A stretch of 32,419 nucleotides of DNA, taken from assembly GCA_937922925.1 (NCBI GenBank), contig CALAKU010000053.1:1-32419 (forward strand). The letters are read 5' to 3'. Both the position numbers and the translations under genes were made by a program. Position 1 is the stretch's first letter; each line of letters opens with the position of its first letter. This stretch comes from an uncultured Arenicella sp. Its GTDB lineage: Bacteria; Pseudomonadota; Gammaproteobacteria; Arenicellales; Arenicellaceae. A model generated the notes under the pieces. That model searched no databases. It had not been told where the DNA came from and saw only the letters and a list, made by a program, of their open reading frames with translations. Shown one piece after another: positions 6,761 through 16,941 of this stretch.

Positions 6761-7948
6761 CTAAATCGGTTGCGACAATTTGTAGCTCGCTATCACCTTA
6801 CCTTCGTCGGTCTCAGAAGATTGCAGTTCTGCATTCAAATTCGGCTTGGCATCAAGCTGCCTCGCAATCGTATCGACCTGTGAGAGATCATTTAGAATAC
6901 AGGTCACTATCAAGGTATTTTCGCGAAAATTAAATTCACTCACCAACACATTTTGAGACTTCAAAGTTGGAGCAATGTCGTTCAGGATAAACGGTAAGCC
7001 TTTTTCGCTGGCGTTTTGACTCATGTTGGCGATGGCACGCTGCATAAATTGTTTTTCTTTATGGTTTTCCACCTCACCAAGATCAGGAAAATGCTTAGCC
7101 AAAATATTTTTCGCCTCCTGATTAATTGACGCTATTTCAGCGTGCAGCGCAAAATATTTATAGGTATCAAAACTGAATTTAATGAAAATCCCTAGACCCA
7201 AAATCGCGAGCGGGAACAATAATCGACGCTTGTCAAAAAAGCTTACTGACGGCCGAAAACGATCGCTCCATAAATCAAGTTTGGTCGCTAATGGATACTC
7301 CAACCAATGCGCAAGCTTCTTACCAAAAGGCCAATGACGAAAATCTCGATCAGGATGCGCCTCAATAAGCTTTTGAGTGAGCTCTTCATCGTTAACCGCG
7401 ACAACCGAATTCAACGGTAAGTCCATCAACCAAACATCAAGGAATTCATCGTCGATCGAGATTGAGCTTCCCTCGCGATGCGCGGCTAGGAGTGTTTGTG
7501 CTTGCCCGGCTTTTTCGGTGACTGCTAGAGAAAAATCGGCGACATCGTGAAAAGGCAATAAGGCATGATCAGGAATCAATTGTTCGATAGGCAAGCGATA
7601 ATGATTTGCCAGCGCCTGCCACTCAGCCATTTTTTCTTTGGCAACCACGTGTACCAGGCACGGCTCGCCCGCCTTCCAATTCGAGCAAACAAAATGAAGA
7701 TTATCGACGTCTTCAGAAATGGCTTCTTCTAAGGCGTACGGCAATGCCGCATTGAATTGCTTACGAGTTTTTGCCGGTAAATTCACTTCGTGCGTCGTGA
7801 CCCATTCACCCGATACCACGCCAACCACGTCGTCCTCTTCAGTAATTGAGTAATCGCCAAGACTGGGAACCTCACCAAAGGCTTCTACTCGACCCCCGTG
7901 CACCCTAACCCACTCGAATGGTGGCTCTAACTTAAGAATTATCTTCAT
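6761..7948 (-). CDS. gspL: type II secretion system protein GspL
   Basis: The 395-residue protein has a cytoplasmic actin-like domain (about 1-235) containing the family-typical stretch KTRKQFNAALPYALEE at 60-75. A single membrane helix follows at about 242-260, then a periplasmic coiled segment and ferredoxin-like domain. GspL recruits the secretion ATPase GspE through its cytoplasmic domain and pairs with GspM in the membrane. Its ATG lies inside the 3' end of gspK, an overlap of 17 bp, indicating translational coupling. Length is normal for the family. Confidence 0.93.
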   Translation of the reverse strand: MKIILKLEPPFEWVRVHGGRVEAFGEVPSLGDYSITEEDDVVGVVSGEWVTTHEVNLPAKTRKQFNAALPYALEEAISEDVDNLHFVCSNWKAGEPCLVHVVAKEKMAEWQALANHYRLPIEQLIPDHALLPFHDVADFSLAVTEKAGQAQTLLAAHREGSSISIDDEFLDVWLMDLPLNSVVAVNDEELTQKLIEAHPDRDFRHWPFGKKLAHWLEYPLATKLDLWSDRFRPSVSFFDKRRLLFPLAILGLGIFIKFSFDTYKYFALHAEIASINQEAKNILAKHFPDLGEVENHKEKQFMQRAIANMSQNASEKGLPFILNDIAPTLKSQNVLVSEFNFRENTLIVTCILNDLSQVDTIARQLDAKPNLNAELQSSETDEGKVIASYKLSQPI

Positions 7949-9158
7949 CGCTCTCAGATTCTAATTGGCTGTTCGCTTCTTCGCAAAAACTACTGTGTTC
8001 TCGATTTAGCACACTGATTGGTGGCGCGTCACTCGCCGCTTGAGCTTGCGCCTGCCCGCTGGCTTGTGAGGCTCCACCCGCTGATTGAGATTGAGCGGCA
8101 GCGTTCGCCTGTACTGCGCGCCCGGCTCTTAACACCAAACTCTTGGTACAATAACTGAAATCGCCAAGTTCTACTCGAGTTTGTATCTCAAAATACTGGC
8201 TAGTTACTTGCATCATATCGGGGATTGGTGGCTGGCGCGCTACTGAAACACCAATCACCGCATTACCCGCTTCATTGATCTGCGCTTGTTGAAAACCCAT
8301 AAACTCATCCAACATCCGTCGACCGAGAAAGGCGTCTACCGACGCGGTATCGGCGATGGTTGCCGCACTTAAACTTGAGAGCACCTCGGTGCTTGTGGTG
8401 TTGATATTAATGCGCGCATTGTCGACCGGCAATACCGTGACGTAGGGTTTGAGTTTTCGAATGATCTCGTCGTTGAAACCATCAATAAAACGAAGTTCAC
8501 CGAGTGACGTGAGCTTTTGATCAGCCGCTTGGTATGGCAAATCACGTGAGCGATAATCTCCGCTTTCAAGCCCAATGCTGCGACTAGTGTTGTTTTCGTC
8601 TATCCAGTCAATCAAGTTTTCGACCAATTGACTGCGTTCATCGAATTCACCAATCTCGAGCAACTCCATCAGATTTTGCAGAATCCGGCGCTGGCCACTG
8701 GCAAACTGTTGATTGGCGTTGGCTAAATTATTTAGGTTAAATTTGCCTTGCAAATCGGAGATAGTGCCGCTGACGCCGTCTATCCCAAAATCAATGGTCG
8801 CTGGCTCTTCCTCTTCTTTTTGGCTAGACGGGGTTAGAGAAAAACTGCCGTCATCGTCTTCGCTTTCCAATAACTCAGGGCGTCCAAAAAGATACCAATC
8901 TTCGCCTTCATAATCGACGGCAGGATTGTCATCGTCACGCAGCACTCGTGCAGCCCATGCGTTCATCCCCTCTGCCAATTGAAAGCTTTGTTCGGCCGTA
9001 CGCTGATTAGTCACCTTGCGAACAAACAAATGTTGGTCTTCTACCATCACCGCCATCAAAGTGGCCATTAGAGCGATAGCTAGCACCACGATTATCAACA
9101 CCACGCCTGACTGACGTTGACTATTTGACCATCTGCTTACTTTCCGGCGCGGCATCAT
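7932..9158 (-). CDS. gspK: type II secretion system minor pseudopilin GspK
   Basis: The 408-residue protein is a large minor pseudopilin. It has a basic leader ending at G18, then a hydrophobic helix (VVLIIVVLAIALMATLMAV). As expected for GspK there is no Glu at mature position 5 (I23). The body carries the GspK alpha-helical insert and SPLQ-type motif region (GKFNLNNLA, ENLIDWIDEN, YVTVLP, NINTTSTEVLSSL). GspK caps the pseudopilus tip with GspI and GspJ. The C-terminus carries an unusual Ala/Gln/Ser-rich stretch (about 350-385) before an acidic end. The start overlaps the gspJ stop as ATGA. Confidence 0.93.
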   Translation of the reverse strand: MMPRRKVSRWSNSQRQSGVVLIIVVLAIALMATLMAVMVEDQHLFVRKVTNQRTAEQSFQLAEGMNAWAARVLRDDDNPAVDYEGEDWYLFGRPELLESEDDDGSFSLTPSSQKEEEEPATIDFGIDGVSGTISDLQGKFNLNNLANANQQFASGQRRILQNLMELLEIGEFDERSQLVENLIDWIDENNTSRSIGLESGDYRSRDLPYQAADQKLTSLGELRFIDGFNDEIIRKLKPYVTVLPVDNARININTTSTEVLSSLSAATIADTASVDAFLGRRMLDEFMGFQQAQINEAGNAVIGVSVARQPPIPDMMQVTSQYFEIQTRVELGDFSYCTKSLVLRAGRAVQANAAAQSQSAGGASQASGQAQAQAASDAPPISVLNREHSSFCEEANSQLESESDEDNS

Positions 9159-9937
9159 TGACCATCATCAAATGTTTGATCCAAATCTGGCTCTTGATTT
9201 GGATTGGGATTCTGATTTGAGTTGGGATTCTGATTTGAAGCTTGCCCAACCGTAGTAGAAATAGCGGCGGCGTCATTTTTATCACCACCCAGCAAACCGT
9301 AGCTGCGTTGGTATTCCACTCGATTTTCCATCTTTATGATCACGCGCACTAGATCGGGCAATCGATTTAGCTCCGTCCATCGGCGTATTTCGCTGTCTCT
9401 GTCTCCCTCAACGACGCCTAACTCAAATTCCACATCGCGCACATCGCTTAACACGATCTGTTTAAACTCTCGTGTATCGCCCTCGGGATCAAGTGCTGGC
9501 GATTGCCAACGAATCAGCTGCCCATCGTTCAACTCCCAACGAATTCGCCTTGGCACATTTAGGCCCTCTAAATTCAAGTCGGGATAGACACCGGTTAACT
9601 CAACCAAATTGCCATCATCAAAAATAATCGTTGAATTAAGCGGTTGACCAAATTCGTCTTTGCCCACTCGATTGGCGGCATAGCGTAGGTCACGCGAGAG
9701 AAACAGAAAGGTTTTTTGAATCCCTTCCAATTGCGCTTGCTTGGCAATAATTCGTTCGCGCGCATCAAAAAACTGCAAAATCGCCGGGCTAATAATGCTC
9801 AATATAACGCCGAAAATGAACACCACCACTAAGATTTCGATCAAGGTGAAACCGGCGTTAGAATACCGACAAGAGCGAGGCGACGGCAAAAAGCCCTTCA
9901 CCCCACCCACTGCTGAAACACTACTTTGCCCGGTCAT
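9155..9937 (-). CDS. gspJ: type II secretion system minor pseudopilin GspJ
   Basis: The 260-residue protein has a long leader with prepilin-peptidase site G-FTLIE (numbered from a GTG at 9940: G30, mature Phe31, Glu5 equivalent at E35) and the hydrophobic N-terminal helix. The globular part has GspJ motifs such as RDLRYAANR, IRWELNDGQLIRW and VRDVEFEL. The start could be the GTG at 9940, which shares one base with the gspI stop, or the ATG at 9937; I list the ATG. The C-terminus ends in an Asn/Pro/Gln repeat (about 235-261) encoded by 18-bp tandem repeats and probably disordered. It forms the pseudopilus tip with GspI and GspK. Confidence 0.92.
   Translation of the reverse strand: MTGQSSVSAVGGVKGFLPSPRSCRYSNAGFTLIEILVVVFIFGVILSIISPAILQFFDARERIIAKQAQLEGIQKTFLFLSRDLRYAANRVGKDEFGQPLNSTIIFDDGNLVELTGVYPDLNLEGLNVPRRIRWELNDGQLIRWQSPALDPEGDTREFKQIVLSDVRDVEFELGVVEGDRDSEIRRWTELNRLPDLVRVIIKMENRVEYQRSYGLLGGDKNDAAAISTTVGQASNQNPNSNQNPNPNQEPDLDQTFDDGQ
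9203..9238. repeat. 18-bp tandem repeat inside gspJ
   Basis: The unit TTGGGATTCTGATTTGA recurs at 9204 and 9222 with an 18-bp period and no mismatch over 17 bases. A decayed relative lies at about 9190-9203. On the coding strand it encodes the Asn-Gln-Asn-Pro repeats of the GspJ tail. The period is a multiple of three, so copy changes would keep the frame. Confidence 0.8.
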
Positions 9938-9939
9938 CA

Positions 9940-10362
9940 CTATAGCGAATCCGTCACGGCGGTCGTTAAACTGGCATAAACTTGGGCACCACGCTCAGCT
10001 TCGTCGGTAACATCGACGGTCACCAAAAAGACTTTTTCAACTTCGGTTTCGCGAATTTGCGCTCGGCTTCGCCATCGGTGCCCGCCCATTTTAACGCGCT
10101 CGGTATCGCCGCCAGCGCGCAGTCGTTCAGTGCGTGATTTAAATCGAATTTCAGCCAGATGATTACTCGCAACCCATTCGGCGACTAGGCGTTTCTCTAG
10201 CTCAGACATGTTTTTTATGTGACTGGAGGTCAACTGAATTACCGCGACCAAACCAAATGCAATCACAACAAGAGCCACCAGCACTTCAATCAAAGTAAAG
10301 CCTTGCTGAGGCTTTCGCTTAATCGTCCACTTCGCGTGTAATTGATGAGTAGTTGTTTGCAT
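9940..10362 (-). CDS. gspI: type II secretion system minor pseudopilin GspI
   Basis: The 140-residue protein has the prepilin-peptidase motif G21-FTLIE with E26 as the conserved Glu5, and the helix VLVALVVIAFGLVAVIQL typical of GspI. It is followed by SHIKNMSELEKRLVAEWVASNHLAEIR, a family hallmark region. The leader (20 residues) is rather long but lacks a nearer start at good distance. GspI nucleates the pseudopilus tip with GspJ and GspK. The gene lies 26 bp after the gspH stop and its stop overlaps a possible GTG start of gspJ. Confidence 0.92.
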   Translation of the reverse strand: MQTTTHQLHAKWTIKRKPQQGFTLIEVLVALVVIAFGLVAVIQLTSSHIKNMSELEKRLVAEWVASNHLAEIRFKSRTERLRAGGDTERVKMGGHRWRSRAQIRETEVEKVFLVTVDVTDEAERGAQVYASLTTAVTDSL

Positions 10363-10388
10363 TAGGATATAAAAAAGCCGAGCCAGGT

Positions 10389-10901
10389 TTAATTAGTTAA
10401 ACGCGCATTTTCCTCACGCATTTGCAATTGACTCTCCTCATTGACGAACACTACATAGTCAGTGTTAGTACCGCCGAATCGAAGTTCAAACGGCGTAATT
10501 TCTCCGAGTGAACTCATGACTACTTGAGGCGCATCGTCGTCGCCGCTAAGTGCTTCTAACACATTAAAATCAATATCGATGCCGGACTTGATGGTGCGTG
10601 GGCGCACTAGCTCGCTAGCCTGTTGTTGCCCAGCCCCTTGTTGCCCAGCCTGATGAAGCGCGGCGAAATTATAGTTCAGAGAATCTTCGTCTACGACAAG
10701 GGCAAAGTGCCCGCCTGCAATAATCGCCTCGTCTCGCACTTCATTGACCACAGCCATGAATCGCTGAGCCTGCAAACGTGCATCACGGTCATTACTGCTG
10801 CGAAAGCTCAAGGTCACTATGGTCGTCAAGATGCCTACGATGGCAACCACCACTATGATCTCTATGAGTGTGAATCCCGACTGGCGTTTTCGCTTGTCCA
10901 T
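10389..10901 (-). CDS. gspH: type II secretion system minor pseudopilin GspH
   Basis: The 170-residue protein has a short basic leader (MDKRKRQSG), cleavage before F10, the conserved Glu at E14, and helix IIVVVAIVGILTTIVTLSF. The globular part includes ARLQAQRFMAVVNEVRDEAI, typical of GspH, which links the major pilin GspG to the tip complex. It is the first gene of the hijklm block. The 120 bp upstream contain no gspG, only the gap to the guaA stop. The order relative to gspI and the size favour GspH over GspG, and no GspG-type calcium-site region is seen. Confidence 0.9.
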   Translation of the reverse strand: MDKRKRQSGFTLIEIIVVVAIVGILTTIVTLSFRSSNDRDARLQAQRFMAVVNEVRDEAIIAGGHFALVVDEDSLNYNFAALHQAGQQGAGQQQASELVRPRTIKSGIDIDFNVLEALSGDDDAPQVVMSSLGEITPFELRFGGTNTDYVVFVNEESQLQMREENARLTN

Positions 10902-11021
10902 AGTCTCGCTGGCTAAACAACTTTTGTTAATGGTAGCACTAGATCAGCGTTTCGAATGGCGGCTTAACCGCAGTTAATGCTTTGCTTGAGCCAAAAAAAT
11001 AGACAAACGACAAACTATGAG

Positions 11022-12578
11022 CTATTCCCATTCAATGGTCGCAGGTGGCTTACTCGATATATCGTAGGTGACGCGACTGATTCCGCGCACTTCATTGATA
11101 ATACGGTTGGATATCTTAGCCAGTAATTCATATGGCAATGGCGCCCATGTGGCCGTCATAAAATCGATAGTTTGCACTGCACGAATAGCGATAACGTAAT
11201 CATAGGCTCGATTGTCGCCCACCACGCCAACAGACTTTACGGGCAAAAATACGGCGAACGCTTGGCTCGTTTTATCGTACCAGCCGCTGTTGTAGAGCTC
11301 TTGCATAAAGATGTCGTCGGCTTCACGCAGCAGATCCGCGAATTCCTTTTTAACTTCTCCGAGAATACGAACGCCCAAGCCGGGCCCGGGAAAGGGATGG
11401 CGATTAATCATAGCCGCAGGCAAACCCAATTCCAAACCAATGGCACGAACCTCATCTTTGAAAAGTTCACGTAAAGGTTCCAATAAATCCAATTCCATGT
11501 CATCAGGCAAACCACCAACATTATGATGCGATTTGATTACCTCGGCTTTACCTGTTTTGGATGCGGCGGATTCGATTACGTCCGGATAGATCGTGCCTTG
11601 CGCCAGCCACTTGGCATTGTCGATTTTACGGGCTTCTTCTTCGAAGATTTCAATAAAGACGCGGCCAATGATTTTACGCTTGGCTTCTGGTTCACTTTCG
11701 CCCTCGAGCTCACTCAAAAAACGAGCCTCAGCATCAACGCGAATAACCCTCACCCCCATGTTCTCAGCAAAGGTCTTCATCACTTGATCGCCTTCGTTTT
11801 TGCGCAACAAACCATTGTCGACAAAAATGCACGTCAGTTGATCGCCAATAGCTTGGTGCAATAATGCTGCGACAACGGATGAATCCACACCACCTGACAA
11901 ACCTAGAATCACATGATCTGTGCCCACTTTTTGGCGCGCCTGAGTTATGGCGTCTTGAATTATGTTAGCGGGCGACCACGCCTGTTGGCATTCGCAGATA
12001 TCATGCGCGAATCGCGCTAAGAGGTCTTTTCCAAATTCGCTGTGCGTCACTTCAGGATGAAACTGAACGCCATAAAAGTGGCGTGATTCATCTGCGATGG
12101 CGCATAACGGCGCGTTGTCGCTGCTGGCGATAACCTTGAAGCCTTCAGGTATGGCTGTGACCTTGTCGCCATGACTCATCCACACATTCTGTGTGGCTTC
12201 TTTGAGCAGTGCATTCGCTTCAATCAACTCAATTTGAGCATGACCAAACTCGCGTTTATCTGAAGTTGATACCTGCCCGCCTAAGGTGGCAGCCATGCAC
12301 TGCAGCCCGTAACAAATACCCAGAATCGGCACGCCCATATCAAACAAGCCTTCTGGCGCTCGCGGCGCAGTGTCTTGGGTTACGGTTGAAGGACCGCCCG
12401 ACAATATGATTCCCTTTGGCGCAAACGCTTCGACCGATGCGATTGGATTGTCGTATGCCCATATCTCACAATAAACACCCAACTCTCTAATTCGACGAGC
12501 GATTAACTGGGTATATTGAGACCCAAAATCGAGAATTAAAATTTTATCGCCGTGAATATCGTTGCTCTGCTGGCTCAT
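11022..12578 (-). CDS. guaA: GMP synthase (glutamine-hydrolysing)
   Basis: GuaA converts XMP, ATP and glutamine to GMP in the cytoplasm. The 518-residue protein shows the class I glutamine amidotransferase triad C89 (GICYG), H174 and E176 (FHPEVTHS). The ATP-pyrophosphatase P-loop SGGVDS is at 228-233. The C-terminal dimerisation domain ends in PATIEWE, the conserved end of GuaA. It lies 138 bp after guaB on the same strand, the usual guaBA order, with a perfect hairpin between them. The reading frame is complete and of standard length. Confidence 0.98.
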   Translation of the reverse strand: MSQQSNDIHGDKILILDFGSQYTQLIARRIRELGVYCEIWAYDNPIASVEAFAPKGIILSGGPSTVTQDTAPRAPEGLFDMGVPILGICYGLQCMAATLGGQVSTSDKREFGHAQIELIEANALLKEATQNVWMSHGDKVTAIPEGFKVIASSDNAPLCAIADESRHFYGVQFHPEVTHSEFGKDLLARFAHDICECQQAWSPANIIQDAITQARQKVGTDHVILGLSGGVDSSVVAALLHQAIGDQLTCIFVDNGLLRKNEGDQVMKTFAENMGVRVIRVDAEARFLSELEGESEPEAKRKIIGRVFIEIFEEEARKIDNAKWLAQGTIYPDVIESAASKTGKAEVIKSHHNVGGLPDDMELDLLEPLRELFKDEVRAIGLELGLPAAMINRHPFPGPGLGVRILGEVKKEFADLLREADDIFMQELYNSGWYDKTSQAFAVFLPVKSVGVVGDNRAYDYVIAIRAVQTIDFMTATWAPLPYELLAKISNRIINEVRGISRVTYDISSKPPATIEWE

Positions 12579-12608
12579 GCTGAAAACTCAAAATGACATT
12601 GATTTGAA

Positions 12609-12635
12609 GCCAGCTCTTTGACTCAAAGAGCTGGC
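12609..12635. promoter_or_regulatory. perfect 13-bp inverted repeat between guaB and guaA
   Basis: The arms GCCAGCTCTTTGA and TCAAAGAGCTGGC are perfectly complementary around one base, so the transcript would form an 11-12 bp stem with a small loop. It lies 31 bp upstream of the guaA start. No T-run follows on either strand, so it is not a standard intrinsic terminator. It could set relative guaB/guaA expression by RNA processing, pausing or protection of the upstream mRNA. Confidence 0.7.
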
Positions 12636-12716
12636 CACCAAAATTGATTAAACCTTGCTTAATGCGTCGACCGATGGTGCCTCAGCCAACATCAGACAGA
12701 ACACCCGTTCAAATTA

Positions 12717-14208
<1,492 letters not shown>

Positions 14209-14302
14209 TACACGCTGGTGCTGCCAACGCACCTATTTCTCAGCTGCGCATTCTCAGCGTTTCAGAGCACCGAGAAACTGGTCGGCAAAAAGTATCCAGC
14301 GC

Positions 14303-15808
14303 TTAAACTTGTAAGACCTTTAAGGTATTGGTTTTACCGTCTATACCGATTACATCACCAAACGTGACGACCACATGATCGCCTTTTTGTAAATCGACCA
14401 CAGTGCTCAAACGTTTCAGCACTTCGTCGAACTGATATTTTTGAGTATCGATGACGTTTAAGTGCACAGGGCGCACCCCTCTGTAGAGGGCAACTCGATT
14501 TAAGGTTGACTCATTTGGCGACATGGCCACCAAGGGCAAATGCGTTTTAATGCGGGTCATCCACAAAGCCGTGCTACCCGATTCAGTAAGACAAGCGATG
14601 GCTTTTACTGATTTAAAGTGATTTGCCAAATACATGGCGCCCATGGCGATGGATTCGTCGACATATTCAAAGTCGCACTCAACTCGATGCTTAGATACTT
14701 GAGTCACACTGTGTTTTTCAGTGGCAACGATTACATCATGCACAGCTCTAACGACTTCTAATGGAAATGAGCCGACTGCCGTTTCGCCCGACAACATAAC
14801 GGCGTCGGCGTAATCGAATACGGCATTGGCTACGTCCGACACTTCCGCGCGGGTAGGCACTGGGCTGTCAATCATGCTTTCCATCATTTGTGTGGCTACG
14901 ATCACCGGTTTATTAAGTGTTCGTGCGCGCGCGATGATTTGCTTTTGATAAGACGTGACGGCCTGAAAGCCTACTTCTACGGCCAAATCGCCACGCGCTA
15001 CCATTACGCCATCGCAACTTTCAATCATGGCATCGATGATCTCTTGCGATTCAACTACCTCGGCGCGTTCCATTTTGGCAATCAGTCTTATTGAGCTGCC
15101 CAACTCAGTCAGTTTAGATCGTGCATCAAGCATGTCTTGCGCGCTCGCTGGAAACGAAACGCATAGATAGTCCACGTCTTGTTCAACCGCGAACGCCATG
15201 TCTTGCATGTCTTTTTCAGTCAGCGCATCTTCGGCTAGACCGCCTCCCAATAAGTTCAAGCCTTTGCGCGATGACAGCTTAGTGCCTGCCACGACTTTTG
15301 TCAGAATGGCGTCGCCATCAACACTAAGGACTTCAAGTTGCACGCGACCATCGTCTAACATCAGAATTCGGCCGGGTTCACAACTTGCGGCTAAGGTCTC
15401 ACATTTATAGGACACTCCGTCCGGGCTGCCGGCGTCGTCGGCAATATTCGAATCCAACAACAACTCTTGGCCCACGTTAAGCGCAAACGTTTCGCCAATG
15501 ATCGAGCCAATGCGAATCTTCGGCCCCTGTAAATCACCCAAAATGGCCACGCTGTGATCAAGTTCACTGGCGGCGGCACGAATGGCTTTGACGGATTCGG
15601 CATGCTGCTCTAACTCTCCATGTGAAAAATTGATACGAAACACGCTGCATCCACTGCAAATTAGTTTCTTGAGAACCTCTTTACTGGAACTTGCCGGCCC
15701 CACAGTAGCAACGATTTTCGTGCGATTTAAGCGGCTAATTGCATCATTGTTTTTTGGCTCAGCATTCGTGGTTTGATCACTGGCCTCTTTAATGGAATTT
15801 TCTTTCAT
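14303..15808 (-). CDS. pykA: pyruvate kinase
   Basis: The enzyme transfers phosphate from PEP to ADP, giving pyruvate and ATP, the last step of glycolysis. The 501-residue protein shows RINFSHG (58-64), the catalytic Lys/metal region AKMERAE (K245, E247), ARGDLAVEVG (D274), the signature ATQMMESM and VANAVFDYADAVMLSGETA. The GLNLLGGGLAEDALTEKD segment resembles E. coli PykA (type II) more than PykF. About 27 residues, polar and Asn/Glu-rich, precede the conserved RTKIVATVGP start. No internal ATG, GTG or TTG in that stretch offers a shorter form, so the extension looks real. No Shine-Dalgarno is evident; a TTGATCAA palindrome sits directly before the ATG. Confidence 0.96.
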   Translation of the reverse strand: MKENSIKEASDQTTNAEPKNNDAISRLNRTKIVATVGPASSSKEVLKKLICSGCSVFRINFSHGELEQHAESVKAIRAAASELDHSVAILGDLQGPKIRIGSIIGETFALNVGQELLLDSNIADDAGSPDGVSYKCETLAASCEPGRILMLDDGRVQLEVLSVDGDAILTKVVAGTKLSSRKGLNLLGGGLAEDALTEKDMQDMAFAVEQDVDYLCVSFPASAQDMLDARSKLTELGSSIRLIAKMERAEVVESQEIIDAMIESCDGVMVARGDLAVEVGFQAVTSYQKQIIARARTLNKPVIVATQMMESMIDSPVPTRAEVSDVANAVFDYADAVMLSGETAVGSFPLEVVRAVHDVIVATEKHSVTQVSKHRVECDFEYVDESIAMGAMYLANHFKSVKAIACLTESGSTALWMTRIKTHLPLVAMSPNESTLNRVALYRGVRPVHLNVIDTQKYQFDEVLKRLSTVVDLQKGDHVVVTFGDVIGIDGKTNTLKVLQV

Positions 15809-15810
15809 TT

Positions 15811-15850
15811 TTGATCAACAATAATGTTTCAAACATCGATATTTGATCAA
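15811..15850. promoter_or_regulatory. nested palindromes upstream of pykA
   Basis: Two copies of the 8-bp palindrome TTGATCAA (15811-15818 and 15843-15850) lie 32 bp apart, about three helical turns. Midway between them is the 13-bp palindrome ATGTTT-C-AAACAT (15824-15836). The arrangement is almost exactly symmetric about position 15830. One TTGATCAA copy touches the pykA start region. This looks like a cooperative operator for an unidentified regulator. Confidence 0.5.
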
Positions 15851-15852
15851 TA

Positions 15853-15869
15853 TTGTAACATTTTTACAA
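15853..15869. promoter_or_regulatory. HexR-like inverted repeat upstream of pykA
   Basis: The site reads TTGTAA-N5-TTACAA on the minus strand. HexR sites, as I recall them from Shewanella and relatives, follow TGTARTWWWAYTACA; this site keeps the outer TGTAA/TTACA and differs at two inner positions. HexR controls central carbon genes including pyruvate kinase in several Gammaproteobacteria, so the location fits. A TACAAT within the repeat could serve as a -10. Confidence 0.45.
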
Positions 15870-15994
15870 AAATAACGACGGCATTTGTATGATAATTTGA
15901 TGACATTTTCGATGGCCAGCGACTGAAACACCGCTTGCGAGACGAGCTTCGGCGCCGTTAAAGGCTTGAGCTTTGGCTCGGATAACGACTTAAC

Positions 15995-16927
15995 TTAGTC
16001 AGAATCGGGCGAGAGCCAACCCTGCTTGAGTTCAAAACCGGTTTTCGGGAAATGCACGTGCACGGTGCCTAAGTCTTCGTGCTCACGCGCAATAATCCAA
16101 CGCTGATCATCAGCGCCGACCAATACCCCTTGAACTCGGTCTAAGGCGTAGTCATTTGGCCCGATATTGACCTCAGCATTGATCAAGGAATCAACTCTTT
16201 GCTGGTCATTAATTACTCGCGGCTTTAGCTCCGCTATTGAATCGCTAATTTGATGCCATTGACTGGCGGCGGGAGTCTCGGATTCATAGGCTTTCATTTT
16301 TGACTGCCATTTACCTGCGGCGCTGGCTGGGCTCAAAAAATGCCCTGTTTGGGTCTGCTGAGCAAACCAAGCCACGTGATACGCCGCGAAATCTGCCAGC
16401 GTGGGTCTATCGTCATAAAGATAATCCGTTTGTGACAAGCGCTCTTCAAGTTCGGTTCGCCAGTCGTCTAGAATTTGCCGACGTTGCGCGCTTCGACTTC
16501 TGCCTACCTTGCTCTGTTTGGCTATTTTGGCCCGATCTCGAATCATTGCGACTACTTGCCACGGCCAATACTGAGTTAATAACTTTGGCAAAATTGCTCG
16601 CGGTTGGGCTGATTCGGCCACTGCTAAAAACACTTGCGTATTCGTGCGTTCAACAAAATGTCGTATCTGCGCTTCGCATCGCGAATAACTCAAATGATCT
16701 GCGCCGTAAGTGTGGGCAATTTCATCGCAGATGAGCCGTGTGTCGCAAAAAATATCACGGCCCTGCTGCATTACTGGAATTCTCCTATACCCCCCGAGTA
16801 AATCGTCTAGGTGTTTGCGCGGAGGCATTGGCGGCACTATCACTGATTGCCAAGCAATACCCGTGTAGGACAACATCAAGCGAATCTTTTCTGAAAACGG
16901 AGAAATTCTATAATGGTAAAGGATCAT
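15995..16927 (-). CDS. glutathione S-transferase family protein with extra C-terminal domain
   Basis: The 310-residue protein starts with a thioredoxin-like GST N-domain (YHYRISPFSEKIRLML; RRIPVM with cis-Pro P51; CDTRLI, where D62-T63 occupies the usual E/D-S glutathione-binding position). A helical GST C-domain follows to about 230. The last 75 residues (INAEVNIGPNDYALDRVQGVLVG onward) form an additional, probably beta-rich domain not found in ordinary GSTs of about 200-220 residues. The start has a clear GGAG seven bases upstream. The gene begins 14 bp after the coiled-coil gene, so it is probably the last gene of that four-gene unit. Substrate unknown; whether it is catalytic is uncertain. 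Confidence 0.8.
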   Translation of the reverse strand: MILYHYRISPFSEKIRLMLSYTGIAWQSVIVPPMPPRKHLDDLLGGYRRIPVMQQGRDIFCDTRLICDEIAHTYGADHLSYSRCEAQIRHFVERTNTQVFLAVAESAQPRAILPKLLTQYWPWQVVAMIRDRAKIAKQSKVGRSRSAQRRQILDDWRTELEERLSQTDYLYDDRPTLADFAAYHVAWFAQQTQTGHFLSPASAAGKWQSKMKAYESETPAASQWHQISDSIAELKPRVINDQQRVDSLINAEVNIGPNDYALDRVQGVLVGADDQRWIIAREHEDLGTVHVHFPKTGFELKQGWLSPDSD

Positions 16928-16941
16928 TATTGTGCTCCAAA

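Noticed and set aside
16300-16734. 144-codon open frame opposite the GST-like gene
   Set aside because: It overlaps conserved GST sequence on the other strand and has no domain signature.
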